64,000 nucleotides of DNA. It comes from Microbacterium hominis NBRC 15708. Its GTDB lineage: Bacteria > Actinomycetota > Actinomycetes > Actinomycetales > Microbacteriaceae. The notes beneath the pieces are model-generated. The model made no database searches. It had not been told where the DNA came from and saw only the letters and a list, made by a program, of their open reading frames with translations. The stretch is taken from assembly GCF_001592125.1 (NCBI RefSeq), contig NZ_BCWI01000001.1, forward strand, positions 1 through 64,000. Reading direction: 5' to 3'. Position 1 is the stretch's first letter. Each line of letters begins with the position of its first letter. Position numbers and translations under genes: made by a program. Positions 26,365 through 35,746 of this stretch are shown here, one piece after another.

Positions 26365-27282
26365 TTACCAGCGCTGCTGATAGCGGTTGCGGATGAAGAT
26401 GGCCAGGGCGTTCATCGCCAGCAGCACGACCAGGAGCACGATGCTGGTCGCGGCGGCGAGCTCGTGGAACCCGTCCTGCGGGCGCCCTGTCCAGTTGAAG
26501 ATCTGGATGGGCATGGTCGTGTAACCGCTCATCAGGCCGTTCGGGTCGAACCGGAGGAACACCAGCCCGCCCAACAGCAGAAGCGGCGCGGCTTCCCCGA
26601 GCGCACGCGACAGCCCGAGGATCGACCCGGTTGCGATGCCCGGAAGCGCGGCCGGGAGTGTGTTGCGGAACACGGTCTGCAGCGGCGTCGCGCCCAGGGC
26701 GAGGGAGCCCTGCCGGATCTCGGCCGGGACGGCCCGGAGCGCCTCGCGGGTGGCGATGATGATCACCGGAAGGATCAGCATGCTCAGCGCCAGCGCCCCG
26801 ACCCACACCTGGTTCTTGTTGACGATCCCGAACAGGCCCAGGGCGGCGAGGGTGAGCATGCCGTAGATCACCGAGGGGATCGCGGCGAGGTTCTGTACGT
26901 TGAGCTCGACCGCCCGGTTGACCCAGTTGTGCTTGTCGGCGAACTCTTCCAGGTGGATCGCGGCGGCGATCCCGAACGGGAGAGTCATCACCGCAGTCGT
27001 GCCGATCACCCACAGGGAGCCGAGGATCGCGGGGCGTGCGCCGGCGTCCTCGGGGTTGGAGGAGGGGTACTCGGTGAACAGCCGGGAATCGAGTCGGCCC
27101 TGACCGTCGATCCAGATCGTGATGAGCAGGATGGTGAGGAACAGCAGTGCGAACAGCAGGCAGAACCACAGCGCGACGAGGAAGATGATCGCGCGGGGGC
27201 TGGTCTCGCCGCCCTTGGCGCGGCCGCGGATCGAGCGCTGCACGACCCCGCCGATTCCCCTGGATGTCGTGGTGGTGGTCAT
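26365..27282 (-). CDS. pstA: Phosphate ABC transporter permease PstA
   Basis: 305 residues, six helices. The permease loop is visible as EALRAVPAEIRQGSLALGATPLQ followed by LSRALGEAAPLLL. ATG 27282 overlaps the pstC stop; the far longer in-frame reading is antisense to pstC and is not used. It forms the membrane channel with PstC. Confidence 0.92.
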   Translation of the reverse strand: MTTTTTSRGIGGVVQRSIRGRAKGGETSPRAIIFLVALWFCLLFALLFLTILLITIWIDGQGRLDSRLFTEYPSSNPEDAGARPAILGSLWVIGTTAVMTLPFGIAAAIHLEEFADKHNWVNRAVELNVQNLAAIPSVIYGMLTLAALGLFGIVNKNQVWVGALALSMLILPVIIIATREALRAVPAEIRQGSLALGATPLQTVFRNTLPAALPGIATGSILGLSRALGEAAPLLLLGGLVFLRFDPNGLMSGYTTMPIQIFNWTGRPQDGFHELAAATSIVLLVVLLAMNALAIFIRNRYQQRW

Positions 27283-28241
27283 CAGTACGCCTCCCGGAAC
27301 CGGCGGACGATCGCGATGCTGATGAAGTTCACCAGCAGGGTGATGAAGAACAGCAGCAGCCCGACCGCGAACAGGGTGTTGTATTCGAGGGAGCCGACCT
27401 GGGAGTCGCCGAGAGCTGCCTGGGCGATGAACCCGGTCATGGTCTGCCCGGCCTCGAGCGGCCCGGTGACGATGCGGGCCTGCTGGCCGGCGGCGAGGGC
27501 GACGATCATCGTCTCGCCCACCGCGCGGGAAATCCCCAGCACGACCGCTGCGATGATCCCGGACAAGGCCGCGGGGAACACGACGCGGAGCGTGGTCTGC
27601 ATCCGGTTCGCGCCCAGCGCGGCGGAGCCCTGGCGCAGCGCGTTGGGCACGGCCGACATGGCGTCCTCGCTGATGGACGCGATGGTGGGGATGATCATGA
27701 TGCCCATCACGAACCCGGCGGCGAGGACGCTGAACGAGCCGGTGTCGAGGCCGAGCCATTCGCGGAGCACGGTGGCCTGGATGAACTGGACGGCGAAGTA
27801 GCCGTAGACGACGGTGGGAATCCCGGCGAGGAGCTCGAGGATGGGCTTGAGCGTCTTCCGCACCCGGTGGTGGGCGTACTCGGAGAGGAACACCGCGGCG
27901 CCGAGCCCGAACGGGACCGCAACAAGCAGCGCGATCGCCGTCGTCCAGGCGGTGGCGGTGACCAGCGGGATGACGCCGAAGGAGGCATCCGCGAAGCGGG
28001 GCGCCCACCGGGTGCCGAACAGGAACTCCCAGACGGGAACCTCGGCGAAGAACTCGAGCGACGGGATCAGCAAGGCGAGCACGATCCCGGCGGTGATGAC
28101 GATCGTGGCGATCGCCGCGAGGCGAAACACGAGCCGGATCGTGACGTCGACAGGGCGCGGCTTGGCTCGCAGAGACGATGGGGGACGTCGCGCGGGCTTC
28201 GTGCGCGGCGTGGTGGACAGGGCGGTCACGGCACTCCTCAT
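27282..28241 (-). CDS. pstC: Phosphate ABC transporter permease PstC
   Basis: 319 residues. A basic N-terminal tail (about 35 residues) precedes six helices; the coupling loop reads AVPNALRQGSAALGANRMQT and ISRAVGETMIVALAAG. It partners PstA. A strong hairpin lies between it and pstS. Confidence 0.92.
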   Translation of the reverse strand: MRSAVTALSTTPRTKPARRPPSSLRAKPRPVDVTIRLVFRLAAIATIVITAGIVLALLIPSLEFFAEVPVWEFLFGTRWAPRFADASFGVIPLVTATAWTTAIALLVAVPFGLGAAVFLSEYAHHRVRKTLKPILELLAGIPTVVYGYFAVQFIQATVLREWLGLDTGSFSVLAAGFVMGIMIIPTIASISEDAMSAVPNALRQGSAALGANRMQTTLRVVFPAALSGIIAAVVLGISRAVGETMIVALAAGQQARIVTGPLEAGQTMTGFIAQAALGDSQVGSLEYNTLFAVGLLLFFITLLVNFISIAIVRRFREAY

Positions 28242-28247
28242 GTGGCG

Positions 28248-28280
28248 GGCCGGGGGCGACGACGGGCGTCGCCCCCGGCC
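28248..28280 (-). terminator. Strong intercistronic hairpin between pstS and pstC
   Basis: A perfect 14-bp inverted repeat (GGCCGGGGGCGACG, loop of five, and its complement). There is no T-run, so it is more likely an attenuator or mRNA-stabilising element that keeps pstS transcript above pstCAB, as is common for binding-protein genes. Confidence 0.7.
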
Positions 28281-28298
28281 TGGGGGCAGGGACGCTGG

Positions 28299-29273
28299 TC
28301 AGCCGAGGCTGGCGAGCTCGTCCTGCGCGGTCGTGATCTGGTCGTCCGTGAGGGGCACGAACAGGGCCGACTGGGCGATGGTGACGGCGTTCTCGACGTA
28401 GTAGTCGACGAACGTCTTCACCGCGGCGCTGTCGGAGTAGGAGGCGTTGTTGACGTAGATGAACAGCGGCCGGCCCAGCGGGGTGTAGGTGCCGTCCTGG
28501 ACGGTCTCCGTCGACGGGAAGACGCAGCCGTCGCCGCCGTCGACCTCGAGGCCCTTGAGGACGTCGGTGTTCTCCTCGAGGTAGCTGAGGCCGAAGTAGC
28601 CCATCGCGCCCTTCTCGCCGGAGACGCCCTGGATGGTGACGTTGTCGTCCTCGGAGGGGCTGTAGTCGGTGCGGCTCGCGCCCTCTTCACCGTTGATCGC
28701 GCCGGTGAAATAGTCGAACGTGCCCGAGTCGGTGCCCGCGCCGTACAGGGTGAGCGCGACGTCGGGGAAGGACGGGTCGACCTGGTTCCAGTTGGTGATC
28801 TTGCCCTCGGACTCGGGCGCCCAGATCGTGTGCAGCTGCTCGACGGTGATGCAGTCGATCCAGTTGTTGTCCTTGTTCACCACGACGGACAGGCCGTCGT
28901 TGGCGATCACGATCTCGGTGAACTCGATCCCGGCTTCCTCACACGCCGCGGCTTCCTCGTCCTTGATCGGGCGGGATGCGTTGGAAAGGTCGGTCTCGCC
29001 GGCGCAGAACGTCTTGAAACCGCCGCCGGTGCCGGAGGTCGCGACGGTGACCTGGACGTCAGGCTCCACGCCGGCGAACTCCGTCGCTGCGGCCTCGGTC
29101 AGCGGGCCGACCGTCGACGAGCCATCGGAGGCGACGGTGCCGCTCAGAGCGGAGCCGTCCTCCCCATTGCCGCTCGAGCCGCTCGAGGGCTGCTGGCCTC
29201 CGCACGCGCTCAGGGCGAGGGCCGCGGCGAGCACGGCGGCCGCGGCGGCGAACTTTGCTGTGGTGATCTTCAC
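28299..29273 (-). CDS. pstS: Phosphate-binding lipoprotein PstS
   Basis: 324 residues. Lipobox LALSAC (C24) then a serine/glycine linker and the periplasmic-binding fold; typical phosphate-site segments are DGSSTVGPLT, SGTGGGFKTF and SRPIKDEE. It captures phosphate outside the membrane for PstCAB. It follows arsN and arsO in the same direction but has its own promoter region with a PHO box. Confidence 0.93.
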   Translation of the reverse strand: MKITTAKFAAAAAVLAAALALSACGGQQPSSGSSGNGEDGSALSGTVASDGSSTVGPLTEAAATEFAGVEPDVQVTVATSGTGGGFKTFCAGETDLSNASRPIKDEEAAACEEAGIEFTEIVIANDGLSVVVNKDNNWIDCITVEQLHTIWAPESEGKITNWNQVDPSFPDVALTLYGAGTDSGTFDYFTGAINGEEGASRTDYSPSEDDNVTIQGVSGEKGAMGYFGLSYLEENTDVLKGLEVDGGDGCVFPSTETVQDGTYTPLGRPLFIYVNNASYSDSAAVKTFVDYYVENAVTIAQSALFVPLTDDQITTAQDELASLG

Positions 29274-29339
29274 GGTGCACTTTCGTTCAGGGCCTCTCGG
29301 CCTGTTCGATCTCGCCGCATGGCAAGACGGATAGACGGG

Positions 29340-29388
29340 CTTCTATCTGTGTTACATAGAAGCGCCTCTATGTGAACGCTGAGTGAAC
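29340..29388 (-). promoter_or_regulatory. pstS control region: PHO box plus ATAGAAG dyads
   Basis: On the minus strand two GTTCAC units exactly 11 bases apart (29383-29388 and 29372-29377) make an actinobacterial PhoP PHO box. Downstream, toward pstS, lie overlapping dyads: ACATAGA-N6-TCTATGT (29354-29373) and CTTCTAT-N9-ATAGAAG (29340-29362). The second motif could bind an ArsR-family or other repressor, giving dual phosphate and metalloid control. Confidence 0.65.
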
Positions 29389-29470
29389 GTGAAGCGGCAA
29401 CCAGGAGGAGGAACCCCCGGACGCGGGCGTCGCCCCTGGTGACGAGGCGAGCTGTTTGGCGCAGCCGGGG

Positions 29471-29980
29471 TCAGATGCCGTTGCGGGCGGAGCGGTACTC
29501 GATCAGCACGGTGTCGCGCCAGTGGCCGGCTTGCGGGCCGAGCAGGGAGCGGGCGATCCGCTCGCGGTGGCCGACGACGCGGAACCCGGCCCGCTCGTGC
29601 AGGCGCAGGCTGGCGGTGTTCTCCGGGAAGATGCTGGACTGGATTATCCAGTAGCCGGCGTCCTCGGCCGCGGCCATGAATGCATCCAGCAGCAGCCGTC
29701 CGATGCCTTGGCCGTGGTGGGTGGGGGCGATGTAGACGGAGTGCTCGATCACGCCCCGATAGACCTCGCGGGCCGAGACCGGGGACGCGGCGGCCCAGCC
29801 GACCACCGCCCCGGTGTCGTCGACGGCGACCAGCCGGGGCTCAGCGATCTTGCCAGCATCGAACTGTCCCCAGGACGGGGTCGTGGTCTCGAACGTGGCT
29901 TCGCCGCCTTCGATGCCGGCGGCGAAGATCTCCTCGACCTGCGGCCAGTCCGCCGCGGTCATCGACCGAACCGTCGTCAC
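29471..29980 (-). CDS. arsN: ArsN-like GNAT N-acetyltransferase
   Basis: 169 residues, a GNAT fold of the phosphinothricin acetyltransferase group (ATFETTTPSW, VYIAPTHHGQGIGRLLLDAF as the acetyl-CoA loop, FPENTASLRLHERAGFRVVG). Members in arsenic clusters (ArsN1) acetylate the arsenic-containing antibiotic arsinothricin. GTG 29980 overlaps the stop of the arsO-like gene, so they are co-translated. Acetylation of phosphinothricin or methionine sulfoximine is an alternative. Confidence 0.8.
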   Translation of the reverse strand: MTTVRSMTAADWPQVEEIFAAGIEGGEATFETTTPSWGQFDAGKIAEPRLVAVDDTGAVVGWAAASPVSAREVYRGVIEHSVYIAPTHHGQGIGRLLLDAFMAAAEDAGYWIIQSSIFPENTASLRLHERAGFRVVGHRERIARSLLGPQAGHWRDTVLIEYRSARNGI

Positions 29981-31296
29981 GAGCAGCACGAGCTCCCGCT
30001 GCTGAGGTCGGCGGAGCAGACGCCGGTGGCCGGCAGAGTCAGCCGGACGTCGGTGGCGGCGGGCATGTCGCCGTCCAGCCACGCGGTGATGGAGCGGACC
30101 TGCTCGTAGCCGGTCGCGAGCAGGAACGTCGGCGCGCGGCCGTAGGACTTCATGCCCACGAGGAAGAACCCAGGCTCCGGGTGGCGCAGTTCGGCGAAGC
30201 CGTGCGGGGAGACGGTGCCGCAGGAGTGCAGGTTCGGGTCGATCAACGGCGCCAGCCGGCGCGGGGCCTCGACGATCTCGTCTAGCTCGAGGCGGACCTC
30301 GCGCAGCATCCCGAGGTCGGAGCGGAACCCCGTCGCGTTCACCACCACATCCGTGTCGAAAGCGGCCGGCTCGCCACGGCACGAGCCGATGAGGCGGACG
30401 CCGTCGCCGTGCGGCTGCACGCGGGAGATCTCGAACGAGTCCACGAGATCGACCCGCCCGGACGCCACGAGCTGGTCGACGCGGGAGCCGAGGTGGGCGC
30501 GGTCGGCGAGCTCATCATCTGGGGAGGAAGAGACGCGGATCGCGGAGGGGTTGCGGATCAGCCAGGTCACCCGCGTTCCGGGTTCGCTCTTCGCGAGCTC
30601 GGCGAGGGCGATCAGTGTGTTCGCGGCCGAGTGCCCGGCGCCGACGACCGTGGTGTGCTTCCCCGCGAACCGTGCCCGGTCGATGCCCATGACGTCGGGG
30701 AGGGCGTGCAGCATCAGATCATCGACGGCGGCGGCGCCGATCGGGTCCAGGCCCGACGAGCCCAGCGGGTTCGGCGTCGAGTAGGTGCCGGAGGCGTCGA
30801 TCACGGCCCGCCCGGTCCGGTCCACAAAGTCACCGTTCACGGTCTGCAGGCGCACCAGGAACGGCGTCTTGTCGCGTCCGGCGGTGCGGGTGCGATCCAT
30901 GCCCTCTCGGGTCACCGCGACCACGCGGGCGCCGAATCGGATCCGCGAGCCAATCTCCGGCAGCGCCGCGAGCGGCGTGAGGTAGTCGTCGACGAGCTCG
31001 TGCCCGGTCGGCGCCCGGCCCTCGTCCGCCGGGCCGCTCCACCCGGCTGCCTCGAGGAGGCGACGGGAGGCGGGGTCGATCAGGTGACGCCACGGCGAGA
31101 ACAGCCGGGTCTGACCCCAGAGCCGGATCGACGACGCGACCCGGTCCCCGGCCTCGAGGATGGTGAAGTCGATGCCCCGCTCGGCGAGGTTCGCCGCGGC
31201 GGCGAGACCGATCGGGCCGGCGCCGATGATCAGCACCGGGAGCGTCGCCAGCCGGTCGCTCGTCGCGGTGCGGGAGGTCAGATCGAGCAGCGTCAC
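29977..31296 (-). CDS. arsO: ArsO-like FAD-dependent monooxygenase with cysteine tail
   Basis: 439 residues from a GTG at 31296, preceded by GGAGG. FAD motif IIGAGPIGLAAAANL, NADPH motif VGAGHSAANTL, and a late NATGFRSD. The C-terminus ends in a cysteine- and serine-rich tail (VCSADLSSGSSCCS) suited to bind arsenite. Enzymes of this type occur in ars operons with arsR. The gene lies behind a TTGACA-18-CATACT promoter and opposite an arsenite-type ArsR. The exact reaction is not established. Confidence 0.75.
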   Translation of the reverse strand: MTLLDLTSRTATSDRLATLPVLIIGAGPIGLAAAANLAERGIDFTILEAGDRVASSIRLWGQTRLFSPWRHLIDPASRRLLEAAGWSGPADEGRAPTGHELVDDYLTPLAALPEIGSRIRFGARVVAVTREGMDRTRTAGRDKTPFLVRLQTVNGDFVDRTGRAVIDASGTYSTPNPLGSSGLDPIGAAAVDDLMLHALPDVMGIDRARFAGKHTTVVGAGHSAANTLIALAELAKSEPGTRVTWLIRNPSAIRVSSSPDDELADRAHLGSRVDQLVASGRVDLVDSFEISRVQPHGDGVRLIGSCRGEPAAFDTDVVVNATGFRSDLGMLREVRLELDEIVEAPRRLAPLIDPNLHSCGTVSPHGFAELRHPEPGFFLVGMKSYGRAPTFLLATGYEQVRSITAWLDGDMPAATDVRLTLPATGVCSADLSSGSSCCS

Positions 31297-31337
31297 GAGG
31301 ATGCCTCCACGAAGGATATTGATGAACGTCGATGCCC

Positions 31338-31384
31338 AGTATGAGCACATGTATCGAAACCTGTCAATATCGACTATTGTCGAT
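31338..31384. promoter_or_regulatory. Divergent ars promoter and operator
   Basis: Leftward promoter for arsO: TTGACA (31362-31367) and CATACT (31338-31343) with 18-bp spacing on the minus strand. A perfect palindrome ATCGAC-TATT-GTCGAT (31369-31384) lies beside the -35 and three bases before the arsR ATG, a good ArsR operator. Confidence 0.65.
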
Positions 31385-31386
31385 GC

Positions 31387-31740
31387 ATGGTCACGATGCT
31401 CGAGGTCACCGACGTCACCCCCGGTGCGGCGTGTTGCGCGCCGCTGGTGCGCGAGCCGCTCGCGCAGACGGACGCCGAGCAGCTCGCCGTGACTCTCAAG
31501 GCCCTCGCGGACCCGGCGCGGTTGCGGCTGCTGTCGATCGTCGCATCCTCCGAGGATCAGGAGGCGTGCGTGTGCGACCTGATCGACCCAATCGGACTCT
31601 CCCAGCCGACCGTCTCGCACCACCTCAAAGTGCTCACCGAGGCCGGGTTCTTGTCGAGGTCGAAGCGGGGGACGTGGGCGTACTACAAGCTCATCCCGCA
31701 GGCGCTCGAGCAGGTCTCGATCACGCTGGTCCCGCGATAG
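31387..31740 (+). CDS. arsR: Arsenite-sensing ArsR repressor (Corynebacterium-type cysteines)
   Basis: 117 residues. An N-terminal vicinal pair C16-C17 and C61/C63 in ACVCDL resemble the As(III) site of Corynebacterium glutamicum ArsR (C15, C16 and C55), rather than the E. coli CXCXXC helix. Winged helix QPTVSHHLKVLTEAG. It should repress the divergent arsO-arsN operon and itself. The start lies next to the operator palindrome. Confidence 0.88.
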   Translation: MVTMLEVTDVTPGAACCAPLVREPLAQTDAEQLAVTLKALADPARLRLLSIVASSEDQEACVCDLIDPIGLSQPTVSHHLKVLTEAGFLSRSKRGTWAYYKLIPQALEQVSITLVPR

Positions 31741-32188
31741 TCACGCAGCAAGGCCTCAATCCTGGCTCAGGCGAATAGGTTGACGACGGAGTGACCTAAC
31801 GTCGCTAGCGCCTTCGACAGGTGTCGGAACCGTCAAGTGCCGGTCGTCTATCCGTGGAGACCGCCATATTCACGCGGAACCTACGATCACGCATGCAGCC
31901 GCAAAGCGTCGGTCGAACACCGAGAGTACTGGCGCTGATACCGACCTTGGTCGTGCCTGGCGGTCCACTGCGACTGTTGATAGACCCACCGGTCGTCAGC
32001 CCCGGTCCTGACGGACCGACACCAAATGTCATCTGCATCAGCGTCGATGATGGCCGCCGACGGCGCTCACACGTCTTGCAGATCAAGGCGAAGCCGGGCG
32101 GACTGGTCCGACTGTGTCGGGCAAGAGCCCCGTCCCACGACTGAGCTGGCTTCTCAATGGCTAGACAAGTCGAGGGTGCGGACGGAGC
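31741..32188. other. Gene-free stretch, no recognised feature
   Basis: About 450 bases between arsR and the TauE-like gene. Short open frames on both strands (31805-32086 and 31821-32144) have no plausible start signals or recognisable domains. GGGCAAGAGCCCC near 32119 is a small hairpin. Probably a mobile-element scar, but no boundary can be shown. Confidence 0.4.
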
Positions 32189-33025
32189 CTACTTGTGGTT
32201 CCAGACCTTGATGGAAGAGAGGAGTAGGAGCAGCACGAGCAGCGGGATGAGGATCGCGTCCGGGATCACCCCGAGTAGCAGCCCGCCGACGATGGTTCCG
32301 GCGATCGAGCCCGCGGTCATCGCGATCAGGAAGCCCTTGTTCTGCCCGAGCACCTGGAAGCTGTTGTCGCGGCTATAGCGGGCGAACGCGACCAGCATGG
32401 TGGGCAGCGAGATCAGCAGTGAGAGGCTGCCGGCGATCTTGATGTCGGCGCCATAGAGCAGCACGATCGTCGGGATGAGCAGCTCCCCGCCGGCGACGCC
32501 CATCAACGCGGCGACCACGCCGATGATCACCCCGGCGATGATGCCGAGGATGATCCGCGGCACGACCGGAACGCCCAGGGGTTCCATGGCGAAGAAGTGG
32601 GTGACGAAAAGCAGGACCGCGATCAGCACTAGCAGGATCGCGATGACCCGGTAGAGGGTCTTGGAGGCGAGCTTGGTGGCCCAGTGCGCGCCGATCCACG
32701 CGCCGATCAGGCTGCCCGCGAGCAGGTTCACGACGACATAGAGATATGGCGAGAGTTCGTCCAGGGGCACGCTGATCAGGCGCGCCGGGATCGCGGTGAT
32801 CACCACGATCAGGCTCATTGCCTTGTTCATGATGATGGCAGGGAGCGCGGCGAACGCGAACACGCCGATCAGCAGCGGCAGCCGGAACTCCGCGCCGCCG
32901 AGTCCGATCATCCCGCCCAGCACACCGATCCCGGCGCCGGAGATAAACACCACGATGAGCGACCGCTGCCAAGACTTCGTAGTCGGCGGACCGGTCAGAT
33001 CGGGCGGAAGGGCTGGCGTGCTCAC
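32189..33025 (-). CDS. TauE/SafE-family anion exporter
   Basis: 278 residues, eight or nine helices in two similar halves. The family signature is visible: GVLGGMIGLGGAEFRLPLL and later AALMGVAGGELLIPT. GTG start at 33025 with GGGGA upstream; the longer frame runs toward the relaxase and looks non-coding. These transporters export sulfite, sulfoacetate or other organic anions. Substrate unknown. Confidence 0.8.
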   Translation of the reverse strand: MSTPALPPDLTGPPTTKSWQRSLIVVFISGAGIGVLGGMIGLGGAEFRLPLLIGVFAFAALPAIIMNKAMSLIVVITAIPARLISVPLDELSPYLYVVVNLLAGSLIGAWIGAHWATKLASKTLYRVIAILLVLIAVLLFVTHFFAMEPLGVPVVPRIILGIIAGVIIGVVAALMGVAGGELLIPTIVLLYGADIKIAGSLSLLISLPTMLVAFARYSRDNSFQVLGQNKGFLIAMTAGSIAGTIVGGLLLGVIPDAILIPLLVLLLLLSSIKVWNHK

Positions 33026-33153
33026 CCGGCAAGTATCCCCGACGAACGTCCCCTTGCGACGGCCGATGACGGACGGCTCCGACGAACAGATCTCGCACTC
33101 AATAGGACACAGGCCAAGGCCCCGATAAGTACCCGCTGGCGCGGGCACGGGCA

Positions 33154-33177
33154 CGCACCTCTCTGATAGATGAGAGG
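33154..33177 (+). other. Candidate oriT/nic region of the outer relaxase
   Basis: CGCACCTCTCT (33154-33164) overlaps a hairpin CCTCTC-N8-GAGAGG (33158-33177) ten bases before the relaxase start. The same 11-mer lies in the same orientation upstream of the inner relaxase (51301-51311), and CGCACCT also precedes the relaxase remnant at 37313. Confidence 0.5.
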
Positions 33178-33186
33178 CGGTGCCGG

Positions 33187-35691
33187 ATGTCGGTGTCGAT
33201 GCGGTTGATGAGCGCTGAAGACGGCTACAAGTATCTCCTCCGCACCGTCGCCGCAGCAGATGGCGAACGGCCTCTCTCAACCCCGCTGACCCGGTACTAC
33301 GCCGAGGCCGGCACGCCGCCAGGCCGCTGGCTCGGCAGCGGCCTACCAGAGCTGGCCGACGGCAAGATCAACGCCGGCTCCCGCGTATCTGAGGCCCAAC
33401 TCGAGCTGCTGCTGGGGATGGGCCGAGATCCCGGAACGGGCGCGCCGCTCGGCCGGGCGTACGCCGAGTACGCGGCATCCGAGACGAGCCCCGACAACCC
33501 GACCGCATCACGGGCCGCCCACGCAGCACCGACTCGCCGTCGTGCCGTCGCCGGCTACGACTTTACGTTCTCGCTGCCAAAGTCGGCATCCGTTCTCTGG
33601 GCGGTCGCTGACGCCAATACCCAGGCAACAATCGCCGCCGCGCACCACAAGGCCATCGACGACGTGCTGGCCTTCATGGAGCGCGCGCTTGCCGCGACGC
33701 GCGCAGGCGAAGCGGGCCGCGACGGCGCTGTCGCCCAGGTCGAAGTGGCGGGGCTAATCGCCGCCGCGTTCGATCACTTCGACTCGCGCGCGGGCGATCC
33801 GCAATTGCACACGCATGTAGTGGTGAGCAACAAGGTACGCACGGAGTTCGACGGCAGGTGGCGGTCCCTCGACGGTCGACCGCTGCACGCGGCGACGGTT
33901 GCGCTGTCCGAGTTGCACACCGCGGTGTTCGCCGACCACATGACACGTGCTCTCGGCGTGCAGTGGGAGAAGCGCGAGCGCGAAGCGGATCGCAACCCGG
34001 TCTGGGCGATCGCATCCGTCCCTGAGCAGCTGGTCACCGAGTTCTCGTCACGGTCGCGTCATATCGACATCGAGAAGGACCGGCTGATAGATGAGTACAT
34101 CGCCACGCATGGGACGGCTCCGTCGAAGGTGACGATCATCCGCCTGCGCCAGCAGGCGACGCTTGCGACGCGGCCCGAGAAGCAGCTCCGATCGCTCGCC
34201 GATCTCACGCACGAGTGGCGCACTCGCGCCAGTCGGCTGCTCGGCCGCGACGCAACCGCCTGGGCGCGTGACGCGGTGAACCAACGTGAGGCGCCGAAGT
34301 TACTGCGCGCAGACGAAGTCGCGCTCGGCATCCTCAACCAAGTCGCGCTGCGCGTCGTCGAAGCAACAGGCGAACGTCGCTCAACGTGGACCCGCTGGAA
34401 CCTCTACGCAGAAGCCGCGCGGCAGACGATGGGCTGGCGCTTGGCCACAACCGAGGATCGCGAGGCGATCGTCGGCATGATCACGGATGCGGCGGAGCAT
34501 CGCTCCGCGCAGCTCACGCCCCCCGAACTCGCCGTCTCGCCCGCCGAGTTCCGACGTGCAGATGGGACGAGCGTCTTCCGCCCGCGCAACTCCGAGCGCT
34601 ACTCCTCGATTGCGCTGCTGGACGCGGAAGAGCGACTGCTCAGCGCGTCGCACGCGACCGCAGCGCCGGTGGTCAGCGCAGCAACCCTCGGTTACGCCGA
34701 GCGGGCACGCCGCAATCGCGGGATTGAACTCGGAGCGGATCAGCGCGCGGCGCTGCAGTCAATCGCAACCTCCGCGCGTTCCCTCGATGTGCTGATCGGG
34801 CCAGCCGGTTCGGGCAAGACGACAGCGATGCACGCGCTGCGGCTGGCGTGGGAGCACGAGCACGGTCGCGGCTCGGTCATCGGGCTCGCACCGTCCGCTG
34901 CGGCCGCGCGCGAACTCGCTGACGACCTTGGCATCGCGACGGAGAATACTGCCAAGTGGTTGCACGAGCACGGCCAGGGCCGCGCCACGGTTCGCGCAGG
35001 ACAGCTCGTCATCATCGACGAGGCATCCCTCGCGGGCACGCTCACGCTCGATCGCATCTGCACGCTGGCCACTCGTGCGCGCGCGAAGGTGCTGCTGGTG
35101 GGCGACTGGGCGCAGTTGCAGTCGGTCGACGCCGGCGGTGCATTCCGGATGCTCGTCGAAGCGCGCTCCGATGCGCCCGGACTCGCTGACGTGCACCGCT
35201 TCCGGCACGCATGGGAGAAGGAGGCATCCCTTGACCTCCGCAACGGACGACTGCAGGCGCTGGATGCCTACGGCGCGCGCGATCGGATCGTCGGGGGCGA
35301 CGCCGATGCCATGTCCGACGCGGCGTACAGCGCGTGGCTCCGCGACGTGGCTGCGGGGATGTCGTCGGTGCTCGTCGCTGAAACCGGTGAGGCGGTTGGC
35401 GCGCTCAACCGGCGGGCGCGCGCCGAGCTGGTTCTCTCCGGCGAGGTGGATGCCAGTGCTGAGGCCTCGCTGCGGGACGAGGCCGCAGCATCCGTCGGTG
35501 ATGTCGTCATCACACGCAAGAACGACCGTCGCCTGCGATCGGGCCCTGACTGGGTTCGCAACGGCGCGCGATGGAAGGTCGTCGCGGTTCGTCGCGACGG
35601 CTCGCTACGTGTGCGGAACACCGATCGCGCCGGTGCCCGGCCGATCACCCTGCCGGCCGGCTACGTCGCCGAGAATGTCGACCTCGGCTAG
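33187..35691 (+). pseudogene. MobF relaxase-helicase, 5' part, interrupted by an integrative element
   Basis: 834 codons. N-terminal relaxase domain with YKYLLRTVAAADGE, LTRYYAEAGTPPGRWLGSGL, and the histidine triad DPQLHTH; then a RecD/TraI-like helicase with Walker A GPAGSGKTT and Walker B IIDEAS. The frame ends at a TAG formed at the junction, inside the helicase motif that continues at 59780 (Y-A-V-T-A-Y-R-A-Q-G). Both halves share one frame: joining 35688 to 59780 restores a 1168-residue protein, a normal size. As it stands the relaxase domain may still be made, but the helicase lacks its last motifs. Confidence 0.9.
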
Positions 35692-35711
35692 CCGAGGTTC
35701 TGCAAACGCAC
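35681..35711. repeat. Left attachment junction (attL) with inverted arm
   Basis: The 10-bp core ACCTCGGCTA (35681-35690) is repeated at 59772-59781. Immediately inside lies the arm GCCGAGGTTCTG... (35691-35711), the reverse complement (20 of 21) of the right arm at 59759-59779. Confidence 0.85.
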
Positions 35712-35746
35712 TCGCCTGTGAACATGCGCGTGCGCGCGGTTTCAGT

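Noticed and set aside
25474..29375. Long rightward frames across pstBACS
   Set aside because: Antisense of pst genes with no recognisable domain.
31805..32144. Opposed short frames after arsR
   Set aside because: No family resemblance, no ribosome-binding site, overlapping each other.
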